A stretch of 64,000 bases of DNA from Gorsachius magnificus (lineage: Eukaryota > Chordata > Aves > Pelecaniformes > Ardeidae). The notes below the pieces were generated by a model. That model had not been told where the DNA came from, made no database searches, and saw only the letters and a program-made list of their open reading frames with translations. Where the stretch lies: positions 37,170,885 to 37,234,884 of the forward strand of contig CM067109.1 in NCBI GenBank assembly GCA_034008185.1, written 5' to 3'. The translations under genes and the position numbers were made by a program. Shown here piece after piece: positions 23,561 through 36,700 of this stretch (position 1 is the first letter of the stretch; each line of letters begins with the position of its first letter).

Positions 23561-25399
23561 AGAAATTAATATTCTGCACTAGCTAGTCTGCTAGCTTATG
23601 TTATAGGATGTGTCGGGCACTGTGAAATGCAACATACCAAATTCAGCCTCACACAACCCTACGGCAGGACCATTCTGTTTATTTGTATGGAAACGTTTCT
23701 AATAAACAAACACTGGAACCAGCGAAGCCTGCTTGTTAGGAATTTGTGTCCTGATGCTGATGTCTGTAGAAGGACAGGGCTCCCCGCACACCCTTTGCCT
23801 CTCTGAAGCCGCACTCTTTCACCTGCGTGCCTGGTTTCAGGAGGGACCTTGGAAAACCGCTGTCTGGCAGCCTCGGCTAAGCAACCCAAAAACTCACGAG
23901 TTACTGGGAGCTGACAATTGCTTATGCACAGACAATCTGATCACACAAGTCTTGTTCCTTTAGGATGCCAGGCTAAAAATATAGCCATTTGCATTAATTG
24001 CTCAGAAGAATTTCAGCCCTGAACTACAGTGGGAATTGTACCCCCAGTTGCACAGAGCCAAATTTAGCCCTGAAGGCTGAATGAGGCTGAGCTTATCTCT
24101 GACCCCCCCTCCTTTCTGTGGATGTCAGACATCACCCTGTCCTCACACAGTTGTTTGTGCTTAATTGGCAACAGTTGAATTTCCTGTTAACTCGTAATCA
24201 AACAAAGCACCCTCTCCACCAGCACTGGGTTCCCTGCTTGGCTGACTTTAAATAGATGAGGCTGACCAGATACTGACCATCAGTTCAGCAAAGAAAGAGC
24301 TGTTGTGTGAGAAAGCCACATCCCCCCACTGGGGACCCAGGCGGCACAGTGCTGCCATCACCCATCACAGCCCCGCTATCAGTTTGGGAGAGGTGGGTTT
24401 GGAAGACAAGAAACGTGGACCTTCATCACGTTGAGAAGACATCATCGTGCAAAAATCCCAGAAGAGATGCTGGTGGGCAGACAAAAATTTGTGCCTTATT
24501 TACAAGGATTTTAGAATGGGAAAGGCTCAGGGGGAGAAAATACCTTGGCTCTCCATGCGGGGACCTGGCAAATCCCCAAGCCTGGTTCCTCCTGAAAAGC
24601 TCAGTGTGCTAGTGTTTCCTGCAGGTACTACTTCAGTGTCGACAGCAAGATGTTCTCAGCAGCAGAATAACAGCTGCACAATACAAGCAGCAACTGAATG
24701 GTTGAACAGCTCTTTATACAGGCATAGTGTGATAAAAACCTGGTGTTCTTTTGTGCTTCACAAAGCCTCTACTTTGCTGACTCCAAGTTCAAATCTCACG
24801 GGCTATTAGGAGAAGGAAGAAGGACAATGCATTAACATGCATGGTAGAAAAGAATGTGCTTTATTCTGGAAACCAAGCCTGCGCTGGGAGCTGTGTTACA
24901 TCCTAAATACCAAGCCAGAAGCTGCTTTCATGTAATCAGAAGGTATGTATTTTGGCATGCAGGGATCAAGCACTTAGTCACAGTGCAACTCAAGACTGCT
25001 CTTCGTGATGAGGTGCAAGTGAAGCATTTTCCCCTCACTAGCTGTGGTCCCCAGCAGGAGCAAAGGCAGGAGATATAAAGCTGTCACCAATGGGTGGTCT
25101 TGCAGCTTATTCTTTAAAGGTTGGGAAATGTATGATTTTTCCCAGTTCCCAATCTTTTCTCCCCAAAGAATAAATCATAGTCAAATAAATGAGAGGTGGG
25201 AAATTCACTTTAGACTGCTGAGTTGAACCCTGTGTTAGCAGGGGCAGTTACACCACTGCTAACTCATTTGAATTGCACTGTAGAACAAGAAGAGAAACAA
25301 AACAAAGTATCAGGAGAGGAGCAGGACTGGAGCGGCTGTTCAAAGTGGCAAGCTAGTAGCCAACCAAAATACCAGGTCTCCAAACTTGTTCCTTTTTTT

Positions 25400-25425
25400 G
25401 GGGGATGGGGGGTGGGGGGTGGGGG
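25400..25425 (+). other. G-quadruplex-forming tract
   Basis: Four runs of 5, 6, 6 and 5 guanines are separated by loops of 2, 1 and 1 bases (AT, T, T). This is an almost ideal parallel G-quadruplex motif. It lies on the non-template strand relative to the SEMA6A minus-strand transcript, so the transcript carries the C-rich complement. Confidence 0.85.
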
Positions 25426-26132
25426 TGAGTCCTCAACGTCCTCCTCTTAACATTCAAAGACATTCTTCTCCAGGAGACGGATGCTAGGCAGCCATGCCAA
25501 ATCAAGACTAATCGCTGTATGGGTGGCTCACTGGTAGACACCAGTCCACAGTGCGTTAGCTTATTTTTGCTACCCTTTCCCAATGTTCTCTTGAGAATAT
25601 TTGTGACTTTGTTGAGTCCCAGGATTGCACAAGGCCTCTGTTTATTGATCTGCAAATCAGTATCATAATGCAGTACCTGCCTCACAAGGAAGTTATGAAG
25701 CTCCATTAATTCTTGTAATGCGCTTCAAGATAATCAAATAAAGGATGCTAGGCAAGTGTATGGTAATGTTATTGTTCCTTGGAAATTCCCCCTTTTGCTA
25801 GTTGGCACAATTCTCCCTTTTCCCTGCTTAATTTTAATCTCTTTTAGCCCTTGGGCTACACTTTATTGCTCTGTCTCTAAATCGAGGCCAAAAACTCTTT
25901 GCAAATAAATTTCCACTAGCAAAGTTGAGTCAGTCTCAGAGTTTTTAGTGTAAACTACGGGAATTAAAACAAGCTATACTGACAGCAACATAAAAATTCA
26001 TTTCTCTCATCCCTGCTGCAAAAGCTCTTTATAGAGCTCTCTAAAAGATGACAAAGCGTTTCAAGGTCAACAATTGGGTTTGTGCCATATGGGCTGAAGG
26101 TTGAATATCTCTGTGAACACTTGCAGTGATTT

Positions 26133-26151
26133 GGGGGGGAGGGGTGGGGGG
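26133..26151 (+). other. G-rich tract, possible G-quadruplex
   Basis: Runs of 7, 4 and 6 guanines are separated by single A and T bases. The 7-base run can be divided to give four G-tracts, so quadruplex folding is possible but less certain than for the tract at 25.40 kb. Confidence 0.6.
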
Positions 26152-26950
26152 CAGGTGCAGGGTGCAGTGAGAAAACAGCCTAGCAGCAAAGGAAAGCTTG
26201 AATTACATGCTGGCCTTGCTGAAGCAAATTACTAATTAATTGGAATTAGCTTAGTCTAAAAATCCTGAATTTGGTGGAAGTGAAACCAGACAATGCAGTC
26301 CTTCCATCAGTCTTACAAAAACCAGGTGTACATTTTGAGAAGAAAAAGAACAACTGCAGAGAGATTTAATTTGAAAGCCATGATGTTCTGAATGAATAAA
26401 TCATACAAGATGGCATACTAAAATATAGTTGAAATAACTGCTAAAAAGGAGACTGCCATGGTCACAGGAAAGGGTTAATGATTACATACTGAGGAAGATA
26501 ATCCAACATAACTTTTGTCTGCCAGTACTTAACACATTATGGTCATTACAGGTACAAACACTGTAGTAATTCTAGCACACTTGCTGCTATCTTACACGCG
26601 GATGGGTATCTAGGACAGGAAAAAGCTCTAAGTTCTGTAAGCCTTAAAGAAGATTGATTTATCCACACGGGAATTCTCCTGCATAGCTGCATCACGCCCT
26701 TGTTCGCATGTTTTTTGCTTTCTGTAACCCCCATTACTAAATTAGTTCTCTCTTATTTCACTGGGTTATTTCACTCTGCCAGATTTCATAAAATCCCTTC
26801 AATCACAAAAAGAGCATTCAAAAATACACAGCAGACCCTGTGCTGGTGTACTGCGGAAAGCACTTCTGAAGGCTCAGGGACTCTGAGGACAACCTCAGCC
26901 CTCACGGACATTTGTTCACCGACATGGTGCTCCTTTCAGCAGACTAAAAT

Positions 26951-27016
26951 GGTTGGACTTGATGATCTTAAAGGTCTTTTCCAACCTAAAAAATTCTATG
27001 ATTCTGTGATTCTATG
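26951..27016 (+). mobile_element. CR1 LINE, severely 5'-truncated
   Basis: The segment begins GGTTGGACTTGATGATCTTA, continues AAGGTCTTTTCCAACCT and ends in imperfect ATTCTATG/ATTCTGTG octamers. This is the diagnostic 3' end of avian CR1. Only about 65 bp is present and no part of the reverse transcriptase remains. CR1 integrates without poly(A), which fits the octamer tail. Confidence 0.92.
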
Positions 27017-30000
27017 AAAACAAAGTACTTTAAGCTTCAATATACTGAAAAACATGCATCCCACTAGTTCCAGCAAAGAATACCATGCTAGCAGTAGAGA
27101 AAAATGTGCAGGAACTCTTGCTGTTTAAATTCTGCTCTGCAGGAAAATTCCACATTAGGTTCCCACTGAAATAAAAAATTCTTACCTAACTGCCACCAGG
27201 TTGATTCATACTCAACAAGGGTAATGGCTTTGGTGGTGTAGTTCCCGACTTCCTCTGCTGTGAGAGCAAAATGAGGTACAACGTGCTTTTTACTAGAATT
27301 CAACGGACAGCTAACCTCCACGGTTCTCATGAGAAACCATACATTTTCAGCCTCTGCAGTGCTTCATAACATGCTGTTTTGCTAAGCCATCTTTGGGGGC
27401 CTTTCCCCTGAAATAACAAATAATAAAATGCACATTGTCTATTGCCCTCACACTCCAATTTATTTGCTATTTTTCTCTTTGCCTAATGAACTGGAAAGCC
27501 TGGTTTACAAATGACTAAGAAGAACACCTAAGTTCAAGTATAAAGGATTTTTTTTTCAAGAATCGCACCCATGAAGGTCATGGCATTTCCCACGTCAAGG
27601 AACTTTCAGAATACCTTAATTTCACTTTCTTTTTTTTTTTCCTGACAGGTTTTGAACTTCATTCTTTGCTTCTTAAAAGCTTCATTTATCCAGTTACAAG
27701 GCTCCCTTCTCAAGATTTTCTGCACTCACATTTGTTGACCCTGCTTGTGATGAATAATCAACATGTTAAAACAAGCTAATAAATCTGAGTTTCCATAAAT
27801 CTCAGCATTGTGACTAGAGACCTGTTTGAGCCTAAATGCCATTTCTGTTTACTTGAAGATTATAAAAAACGGTGCAGATGAAACAAGGAGAAAAGCATAT
27901 GCCTTCACCTTTTAGCAAAACGCTCTTTCAAAGGCAGTGAAGGTGATGACAAGTTTGAATAAGTGCCAGCTGCAACTGGCGCAACTTTAAAGAGTACCAG
28001 AGGGTGTGCTCGTTAATTTTTCTGGCCAGACCTGAGCAACTGTATCTTGGATACAGTCCTTGTTAATGTACTGAAACACCCACCCCCCCACTAGGGATTC
28101 CAGCTGGACTGCTTCTGGGATCCACTTGCAAGCTGAACCTGGGGCACGAAAGGTGATCTGACTCTTCCTGTTTTTCTCATCCTCCATCTCTCTTTTCCTT
28201 TCAAGAATTTATTTTCGATCAAAGGGTTACCTCCATCTCTACTTTCACCTCTGTCCGTCATTAGAATCAACAGAACGAACTGCATGCCTTAGACACACCA
28301 GAGTTAATACAGAAATGCTTAAATGACTACAGGCTTTCCAAACTGGGAAGCGGTATATACTGCTCTCAGGAACACACGCCCCATGTGTGCACGAGTACTT
28401 CTTCTGAATTCTGGCTTTCAGAACAGCAGAGAAAGCAGCCTTGATCCGGAGGCGAGAAAGAAGAGATGGCAGAGATGCACCAGAGGCAGCTCTGACTGCT
28501 ACCAGTTCAGAGGGCTGAGAGCACAGACCACTCTGAAAGGGAGTAATGAAGGGCACCCCAGCTGTTTCATCCCTGGATAAATCCACACATGTTCAGAACA
28601 GTCTGTCAGGAACCTGGAACAAAATCACAGTTAGTGAGAGCTTTTCCACTGACCTCACAAGAGCAAGTATCTCTCTCTCGCCATGAGGCTCACGCTCACT
28701 CTGAAGCCAAGGGGAAAGCACCCGTTCTTCTGTTCAGATGAAGAATAGGGAAGCACCCATTCTTTTAAGATGGAGATGTGTTGCTGGATATTTCTGCCTA
28801 TTTTGTATATAAAACAAAAGCTTAAAAAGGTACAAGTTTTGCAGCTAATCACGTAGACAGACCTGCAAATGACCGGCTCCTCTGACGCTTACTCCCAAGC
28901 ACGAACTACAGCTAACACTTTCTGTTGCTGCAAGAACAGGCATTATGTAAAATTATTTAATTACCAAAACAGCTCTGCTAGCGATGATTCTGTTCATATT
29001 AGCAGGTTATTTCTTGGCCAAAGTATTTTCAATGATACAGAAAAAATTATACAAGTCTTTTCCTTCAATAGAGCACTAAATTTTTGATTGAGTTAGCAGT
29101 AGTTGCTTTTGTCTGTGGAAAACTTAAGAATCAGCTGCAATGGGACTTCCAGCTCAAATCCTGAATCTCATCCACATTTTCTTCACATTTGCGTAAATAA
29201 TGCTTCATCTCTATGCCAGGCTTGCTATTTGCAAAGAAAGTATGTTTATTAATGTAATGTGGGATCAGCAAATACAAAGCTGTCTGCTTCTCAGGGGCCT
29301 CCTAAATCTCAGATCACTCAGGTCTTCCTCAAAGACGGGTGGTACAATGCATCAAAGAGCCTGAAGATCAGACCTCCTGAGATGATGTCACGTACTGGAA
29401 GACAAGGGCAAACAAACAAGAGGTAAAGAGTCAGAAACTAAGCAAAAGAAAGAATACGGAGGAACAGGCACCACAGCAATCAAGATGTAGAGAGGAAGGC
29501 AGCTGCAATTACAGAGAAGAAAGGAGAAAGGCTTGAAATATGAATCCTTCAGAGGAAGAAAGGATTTGGTTGAACTGCAGTAAAGATTAGGGACCTTGTT
29601 GATACTGGGATCCTGAGGAAAGTCAAGACAATTGAAGAAAGATGTGAATTTAAAGTTAATTCTTAAAACATACTAATCTTCCAAAGCATGCACAGTTAAG
29701 CTGAAGTAAGGCCATTCAGAGTAAGATCACTCATACAGGGATCAACACACTTTAATTAAAGCATAGTTGTAGATAATGAGTCTTACCTATCTATGTCCTG
29801 GAGAATAAGGCCATGGTGACATACAGAAAAGAAGATAGGGGCAGATAAAAGACACAGAGAAAAGACATGAAAAACTTTGGTTGGCAAAAAAATGGTAAGA
29901 CTTTATCCTAGCTGACCAGATTTTTGACATCCTCGTCTCTACTCAGTTTCTCCAAAACCCTTATATGTAGGAGTAATATCTGGCATTGCCAAACTGCAGT

Positions 30001-33000
30001 TTATTCTGCAGGTTCAGCAAGAGATTACATCCTAGAAGGTTCCTGTAGATGTTGTGAAGATCACATCGCCTGCTGTGGCTAATCAGCTGGATATCCTGTG
30101 CATTACTACAGGAAATAATGAAAGCAGCGAAGGCGTTTCAAGTAAGAGCACAGGATATTTCACCTCCCTTGTTCCTGTTATTTAAAAATTTAGCTGAGGC
30201 AGTAAGACTGCAGGACTTTGACACGCATCGGACTGTTCCTTCACACATGAACTCACTTCCCACCTCAATCCTGCCAGCAGCGGTCTGCAAGTTCCCCTAA
30301 CTCCTTTCCAGCTACCCATATGACATCTGCACACACGAGGTGTTTGTCTCCCTTGCTCCTTTCAAACAAAGGCTTTTTGAGAAGTTTTTCGACTATGAAC
30401 TGCAAGAGCTCACTGAGCAAATAAAATAAAAGTACCTTTGCTCAAGTAACTGTTGCTGAACTCTCTGATAAGGATAAAGCTAGTACAAACAACTGCCTCA
30501 CGTGGGGTAGCTCTTCCCACCGTTCCCAGCCAGCCATGTCTGCAGTCTCCGTTTACCCTGGTGGAAGACGGCTCCAGCCCTATCAATGGAGAATTCAGTC
30601 CTGTGGAGTGCAGGTGTTGCACTCCATAAGGCATGCAAACACGCTGAGGTCTACTGTAATTAGTTTTCAGATTAAGTCTGGCAGTTTAGTGTGTTTTATG
30701 TGCAACGAGGAACAAAAATAAAAAACATGTTCCAAAATTAAAGGGAGTTGAAAAAAACCCCAAAGTTAAGAAATATTTCCTTATCCCTTCTTGTCTCATG
30801 ATAAAGAACTATTTCTGCTTTTGAACTGCAAGCATGAACAGCACGTTTTTTGCCAGCTCATAGGAGAAGTTTTTTCGGTTGAGACCCTTTCAGTGCTGTC
30901 AATCCCGGTTCTGAGGGCAAACTGGACACTGACCTCTGCAGCTGAGCTGCAATGAGACTTTTTCAGAAAGGGAGCTGTCTGATGTTGGCACAGAGCTGCC
31001 AGGCTGTGTCCTTAACTATTGCTTCCCAAACCACCACTGTATGGGACATAAAGAAGGGAAAGAAGCTGTGAACAATGCGTCTTTACATCCTACTGATTTC
31101 CAGGAATAGTACAGCCGGCCCCTGGCTGTGACACGGTTTTCACACACCTCTCCCCAGCACATCCCCGAGCCAGGCTTTCATAACCGAGGGCTGCTCGAAA
31201 GGCTCATCATGCCATGTGCAGGATTCCTGCAGGTTCTGCCACTCTCGGGGATCTTACAAGCTATTAAGGGCAATGGGAACTTTCTTCTATAGAGTTTGCA
31301 GTCAGGGTCTGTAGCTTCCCCCCCTCCTTTCAAACTCTGAAAATTACAGTATTGTAACTTCTCTAAAGCAGGGAGTTTCAAAGAGCTGCAAATTAGCTAT
31401 GTGAGACTGGGCTGAGTAATACCTTCTGACCACTGTGAATTCCAGTAGGAAATTCATTCCCACTAACTGACTTTATTTCAAAAGCATTCATACACTACAA
31501 TGGTTGGCTGCAAATATGGTTTCTACATGAACTGAAGAAGTAGGTTTTTTTCATGACAAGTAGTTATCAAATACCTGGTCTTTCTGTAAGGAAGAGAGAT
31601 ACCACTTAGCATCAATTTAACATACCTACCTTACCTGGAGGCTATATCCTATTTTTGAAAGCAGGTGCAAAATCTTAATATCCCTAACATCCATTAGCCT
31701 AACATCCATAAGCACAAACGATTCACTTGTGAACATCAACAGAAAATACTTCTGTTACAGTTTTTATACTCCTTTTCACTTTCTGTACAGAAATACTCAA
31801 GCAGATGAGTTCATTTCCTGGAATATTCCATAGGAACAGTATTACTTTGTGCGAGCTTCATACATATTTGGTAAGGTGAAACAACAGTGAATCTGCATCA
31901 AACAAGGCAGTTTATTACAAGACCCTGAAAATCAGAGTTTATTCACCCTGGCGGAGCCCTGTGCTGACAAAGCCATAGGGCTTCTGCACAAAATCACCAA
32001 GCGCCAATTGGTAAACCTCTACGCACTGAGCCATGATGATGCTCCTCCTGTTTCTACACTCCAGTGCCTATGTACAGGGGGTTAAAAATGCTGGTCCTTG
32101 TCAGTTTGCTCTAAGAGAGCACCTAGCTGGTGCAGGCACAGAGCTGCTGCAAATCCATTCACCAGACAGCGAATGTACTTGCAGCAAATTTACTGGACCA
32201 ATTCCCAGCTCTTTAGCAGATTTTTTTAATAGGGTCATTGCTAGATGTGCTGGTGACTGTGGAACTACCCTCAGCCTATTCAGAGAGATCTTCACTTTTT
32301 GTATTTTTTTTCTCGGTCAGCCCTGACTCAATAGCTTTGGTTCCTACTTTCAAATACAATAGGGTCGACAATCAGATACAAGTTCTGAAAACTGTTCTTT
32401 TTTTAAAAAAAAAAAAGCTTCACTGCAGATGATACTTCTTTTCCCAGTGACAGTCTGATTGCTGATCACAGCCCAGATTTCTTGTATAAAGTTCCAGAAT
32501 CAAACTGCAATGTCACTGCTCTTCATACTCTCCACATGTTGTAGAAAATTATTTCCCAAGAGTCATGCTCTTCCCAATTTCCCTCTTGTGCTGTCCTAGC
32601 ACTCCTGAATTTTTGAAGTTATTCTTAGTTTCCTCTCAGAAATACACACTTGCTGTCTAAAAGACCCACAGAACTTGAGATACTTTTTCTTTTTTTATTT
32701 TGCATTTAAATATGCAAAGCAGATGCAGATGCCTGCCTGCATTTTTCAACCACCTGCTTTAATAACTACGGGATGGACTCTGCACTGACCTTGCTTTCCA
32801 TTCCCATAGTCTATGAATAGAGCTGTTTAAAACATGATTTAAATCCAATGACTGATTTGCAAGAAACCCATCACTAAGCAGGTCCGGAGTCTGAAGGCAG
32901 ACCATTAGTTTCACATGCTGCCTGCTCACGGGCAATGTCTCCTCCTTTACTCTGACATACCTGATAATGAATGAACAGTAACACCAAAGTTTATAAACTC

Positions 33001-36000
33001 TTCATTTTTTTATTCATCAAGTCATCTTTTGTGTTAAGTGGCAGCTGACAAAAAAAAGGTACACCTTTCTGAAGATAACTTAAGAATCACCAGAAGATCA
33101 CTTGCCAGCTAATGCAATGCATATTTATATCTTTAAAGAAAAGTTTCCCTGTGCACCAGTGTTGTTAACTCCTACAATTTTTATCACATGGCTATATAAC
33201 ACTGGGTATTTTCTTTGATGCTCCAGCTTCTGAAATCACGGTATTAAATTAATTTCCAGCAGTAAGAGAACTCTTTGGTCCCTCAGTATGCAGTGCAAGC
33301 TTCTCTATTTCATCATTTTGAAGACCTGATCAGTGGAGCTTGGTCACGCTGTGTCTCTTCCTATTTCCAGAGACTCCAGAAAAACACCGCTCTCCTATGA
33401 GTCTTACGAAAGACTCAGTGACATATTTTATCGCCACTTGTCAGACCCAGGTTAAGGAATTCAAACCACTGGTACACAAAACAAGCTTTCTGAGCACCAC
33501 TTCTTGCAGACAGAAGTGAGATTGTTCTGACCCTTGGGTAGAGCTCAGCCCAACCCAGCAGACCCAGGCAAAGTCTGGGCTGGGCTGGCTGCACCAGGTG
33601 GGGTGATTCTACCTGATGCCAACGGTCCGCAGGAATTTTGCTTCGAGAGAAGTTGCAGGATCTGGTCAAAGACAAGACCTGCACTGCCTGTTCTTGCAAG
33701 CGAAAAGTACAGATCTGTGGCCTGCCCTTCGAAAGCATGCTGCACCTTCCAGTGCCACCGACTGCACCGGGAAGTCTTGAATATTCAGCAGTTCTGAAAG
33801 TCATGACATCTCCCTTAAGCCTCCACAAATGCAAACAAAGCTGAACCCTAAGAGCAAACCCCTGGAGAAAATAAAACATTAAAATCTCTTTATTTGTAAG
33901 AGAGGGAAAATTCAAATGCATCTCCAGTAGAACACTCGCTTTAGCATTAACCTTTATTATTAAGCAAGATAATAAAACTGATCACTTCTTAGTATTTCCA
34001 CTAAAAATACAGAGCAGGTGATAACGTTACACATCTTCATGTCCCTATATAGAAAATAATACTTCTTTTTCTGTTTTGAAAAAAACTAGACAATATATTT
34101 AGTGGTTAGCACCAAGCCATGATTACTGAAGGGATCAGAATGAAAGTAACTCTACCTATGATGCTTTCCTGGCCAGCCCAACTCTTCCTTGCAAAGCCTG
34201 TAAATAGGCCTCTGATAATTAACTCACATTCCTCTTCTACATAACTGTACAAAGAAAAATTATTTAGCTGTATTTCCATGTTACTTTACAATGTCTAGAT
34301 CAGTTCTCATACATACTGAATATTAATGACCTACCAAGAAATAGAGATCATCCCATATAACATACATCTATCCTTCAACACCTTTCACCACAAATTTTAA
34401 TGTCTGCAGATTTTCATAATATCTCCTAATACAATCTGCTCCTAATGCCAACTCCTGATCCTGCAATGTTCTTATACAGAAGACAGAAACGTAAGCAGCA
34501 CTTGTTTCCATTTAATGAGCGCGGCTAAAATGAGCGTCTAGCCTGATGGTCGCCACGCATTCAACAACTCTTAACCAGGACTGCCAAAAGTTACAAAGAG
34601 ATCTAGTCTCTCAGGTATTACTTGATACCAGTAGACCTGCAGGCCTTTAATTCTTCAGCTTGAAATTAGCACTCTGAAGTAACTGTGGGAAGTCATGAAT
34701 CATTCTGCTATATGGGAAGTTCGTGAAAATTACCAGGGCACCAAGGTGGCATATGATTATTTCAACTTGTCCCTTATTATTTTGTTGACTTGACCCCAGC
34801 AAAGAGCTGGAGTTGCAACATTTTTTTTTGTTCAATCTGCATACAAACCTTCACCGGTAACTTTTTCATTGAACAGCAGACCAAGGCACATGTCTGAAAC
34901 TCTCCACACCGTCAGAACACTGGAACGGACATACTGGCCATTAGGACCAGAAGTGCACCTACCCTGGCATCCTGTCTTTAGAAACAATCATGAACAGACC
35001 TCCAGAGGAGAGCCATGAACAGAAGCATTACTGAATGCTTGTAGCATTTCACGTATTTAAACTGTCTTACGGCGTCGTACCATTTTCCACATTTTTTTGT
35101 GAATATTCAACTTCAGTGCTTTAGCTACCTAGCATCTATCTATAGAGGTGGACAGAGAGGGGAAGGATGGAAAAAACAGTACCTAATTAAAAATTGTAAA
35201 CCTTGGAATGACCCAGTCTAGTTTTTTTCAGGCTTTTTTTTAATGCTTTACATTCTGATACCTATGTAAGTCACACAACTAGGAGGCAGGTAGCGTGTTT
35301 TTCCTTGGAGGTATGGAAATCTCCTGCTCTGCATACTGCAGAGCACTGATGCTTGATCAGGAACAGTGAGTGAGCAGATACAAATCACCTGGGGGTCCAG
35401 CCATCTGCCTCTCAACCTACCAGATCAGAGGATCTCAGCTTTAAACCTATTTCCTACCTCAGCAAAAAAATGTGTTTTACCCTTGGCAAATGTACTTCTA
35501 CATAGGACACTCTTCATTTGCTAGGTAAAAAGGCAACCTTCCTATCCTGGGCTGGGCTGGGGTTTTTTGGGGGCTTTTTCCCCCTTTAATAAAATGGCAG
35601 CTGCCTGAAGCTCTTCAAGAAGGCTGAAATGGTTGAAGTAATCTTGAGGGAGAATTAGGAAGCAAAGTGCAAGCAAAGTGGTCAAAAGTATGTAATAGAT
35701 GCTATTTAACCTCTGACTGTCATTCGTCACGGATGTCACTGAATATGTGTGGCATATACAAAAACGTTAACAAATTTCAAAAGGACTTTCCCACATGGCT
35801 TTTTTTGCTTCTAAATTATAAGTTTGGTCTAGGTTAAGCTTCACCTTTCTAAAATTATATTGCATTATATGGCTTAGAAGGAACAAAACAATATTTTACA
35901 GACTTTATTTCAATGTTGATAAAGCATAATACAAACTCAGCAACTGCTTACCAGATCTCTTCCCTCAAGACCACCCTGAAACTCTAAACAAGTCAAAAGG

Positions 36001-36060
36001 GCCACACTGAGAATAAATATCAAAGACACTGCCAACTTCGTCTTTCTATTTAATTAGCAG

Positions 36061-36700
36061 GCAAGCTCATTAGCAGAGCCGTATAGGAGAATACGCCTGC
36101 AGCCCTTGCTCACATCAAGGATTGCGGAGAAGTAGGTTGCCATCACACGTGCAGAAAGCTGCCCAGCGCTGGCAGCAACAGCGGTGTATGGCACAACCGG
36201 GGACAGGGAAGCCTGTTCTCCTAACGACGGCAAAACTCTGCCGCACACTGTGCCATAAAGTGAAATTTGACATCTCGGGGCGGGGGCGGGGGGATGCCAA
36301 AGCACAGAGCATGACTGGCAGAGCACATCCGTGTTCCATTAACCGAGTGTATTCTCTGCACGAGGGAGGAGCGGGTGGGAAAGACAACCTGCGCTCTCAG
36401 CATCAGAGCACCGTGAGTGAACCAACACAGGCGCGGGTGGTAAACAAACACTGCTGTCAGAAAACCCATGCGATATACGTGTGCGTGGGAGAGGGGCGAG
36501 TGTGCCGGCGTCAAGTCCGTGTGAGGTGAGGGGGGGTAATTCAGAATGCAGCCACGGCAGCCCGCTTTTGGGTTCAAACAGCCTGTCGCTGAGCAGCACT
36601 GCTTATAACTTCGTTACATTTTCGTGCTCGTTCAGCACGCAACAACTAACACTCACCAAGCGCTCCAGGAACCGAAAAGAGTGTTTGAACTAAAGGCGGC
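36061..36700. promoter_or_regulatory. CpG-enriched block, possible alternative promoter or regulatory element
   Basis: By eye this 640-bp stretch holds roughly forty CpG dinucleotides, far denser than the flanking intron. It includes a GC-box-like run CGGGGCGGGGGCGGGGGG at 36276-36293 that could also form a G-quadruplex. Several overlapping ORFs (up to 135 codons, both strands) occur because of the high GC content and do not look like a known protein. It could be an internal promoter with a non-coding exon of SEMA6A, an antisense RNA start, or just a GC-rich patch. No TATA box or start site is provable. Confidence 0.35.

Larger units (their letters stand above)
22680..36060. other. intron 1, middle block
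   Basis: This holds unique and old-repeat sequence. It contains diverged amniote repeat traces near 23.47 kb, two G-run tracts (25.40 and 26.13 kb) and a truncated CR1 (26.95 kb). The longest ORF (33415-33921, 168 codons, minus strand) overlaps long ORFs on the plus strand and has no recognisable domain, so I do not call it a gene. Confidence 0.5.

Noticed and set aside
33415..33921. 168-codon minus-strand ORF, with overlapping plus-strand ORFs of 87 and 68 codons
   Set aside because: No recognisable domain, signal peptide or splice context. Both strands are open at the same place, which points to low stop density and not to coding constraint.
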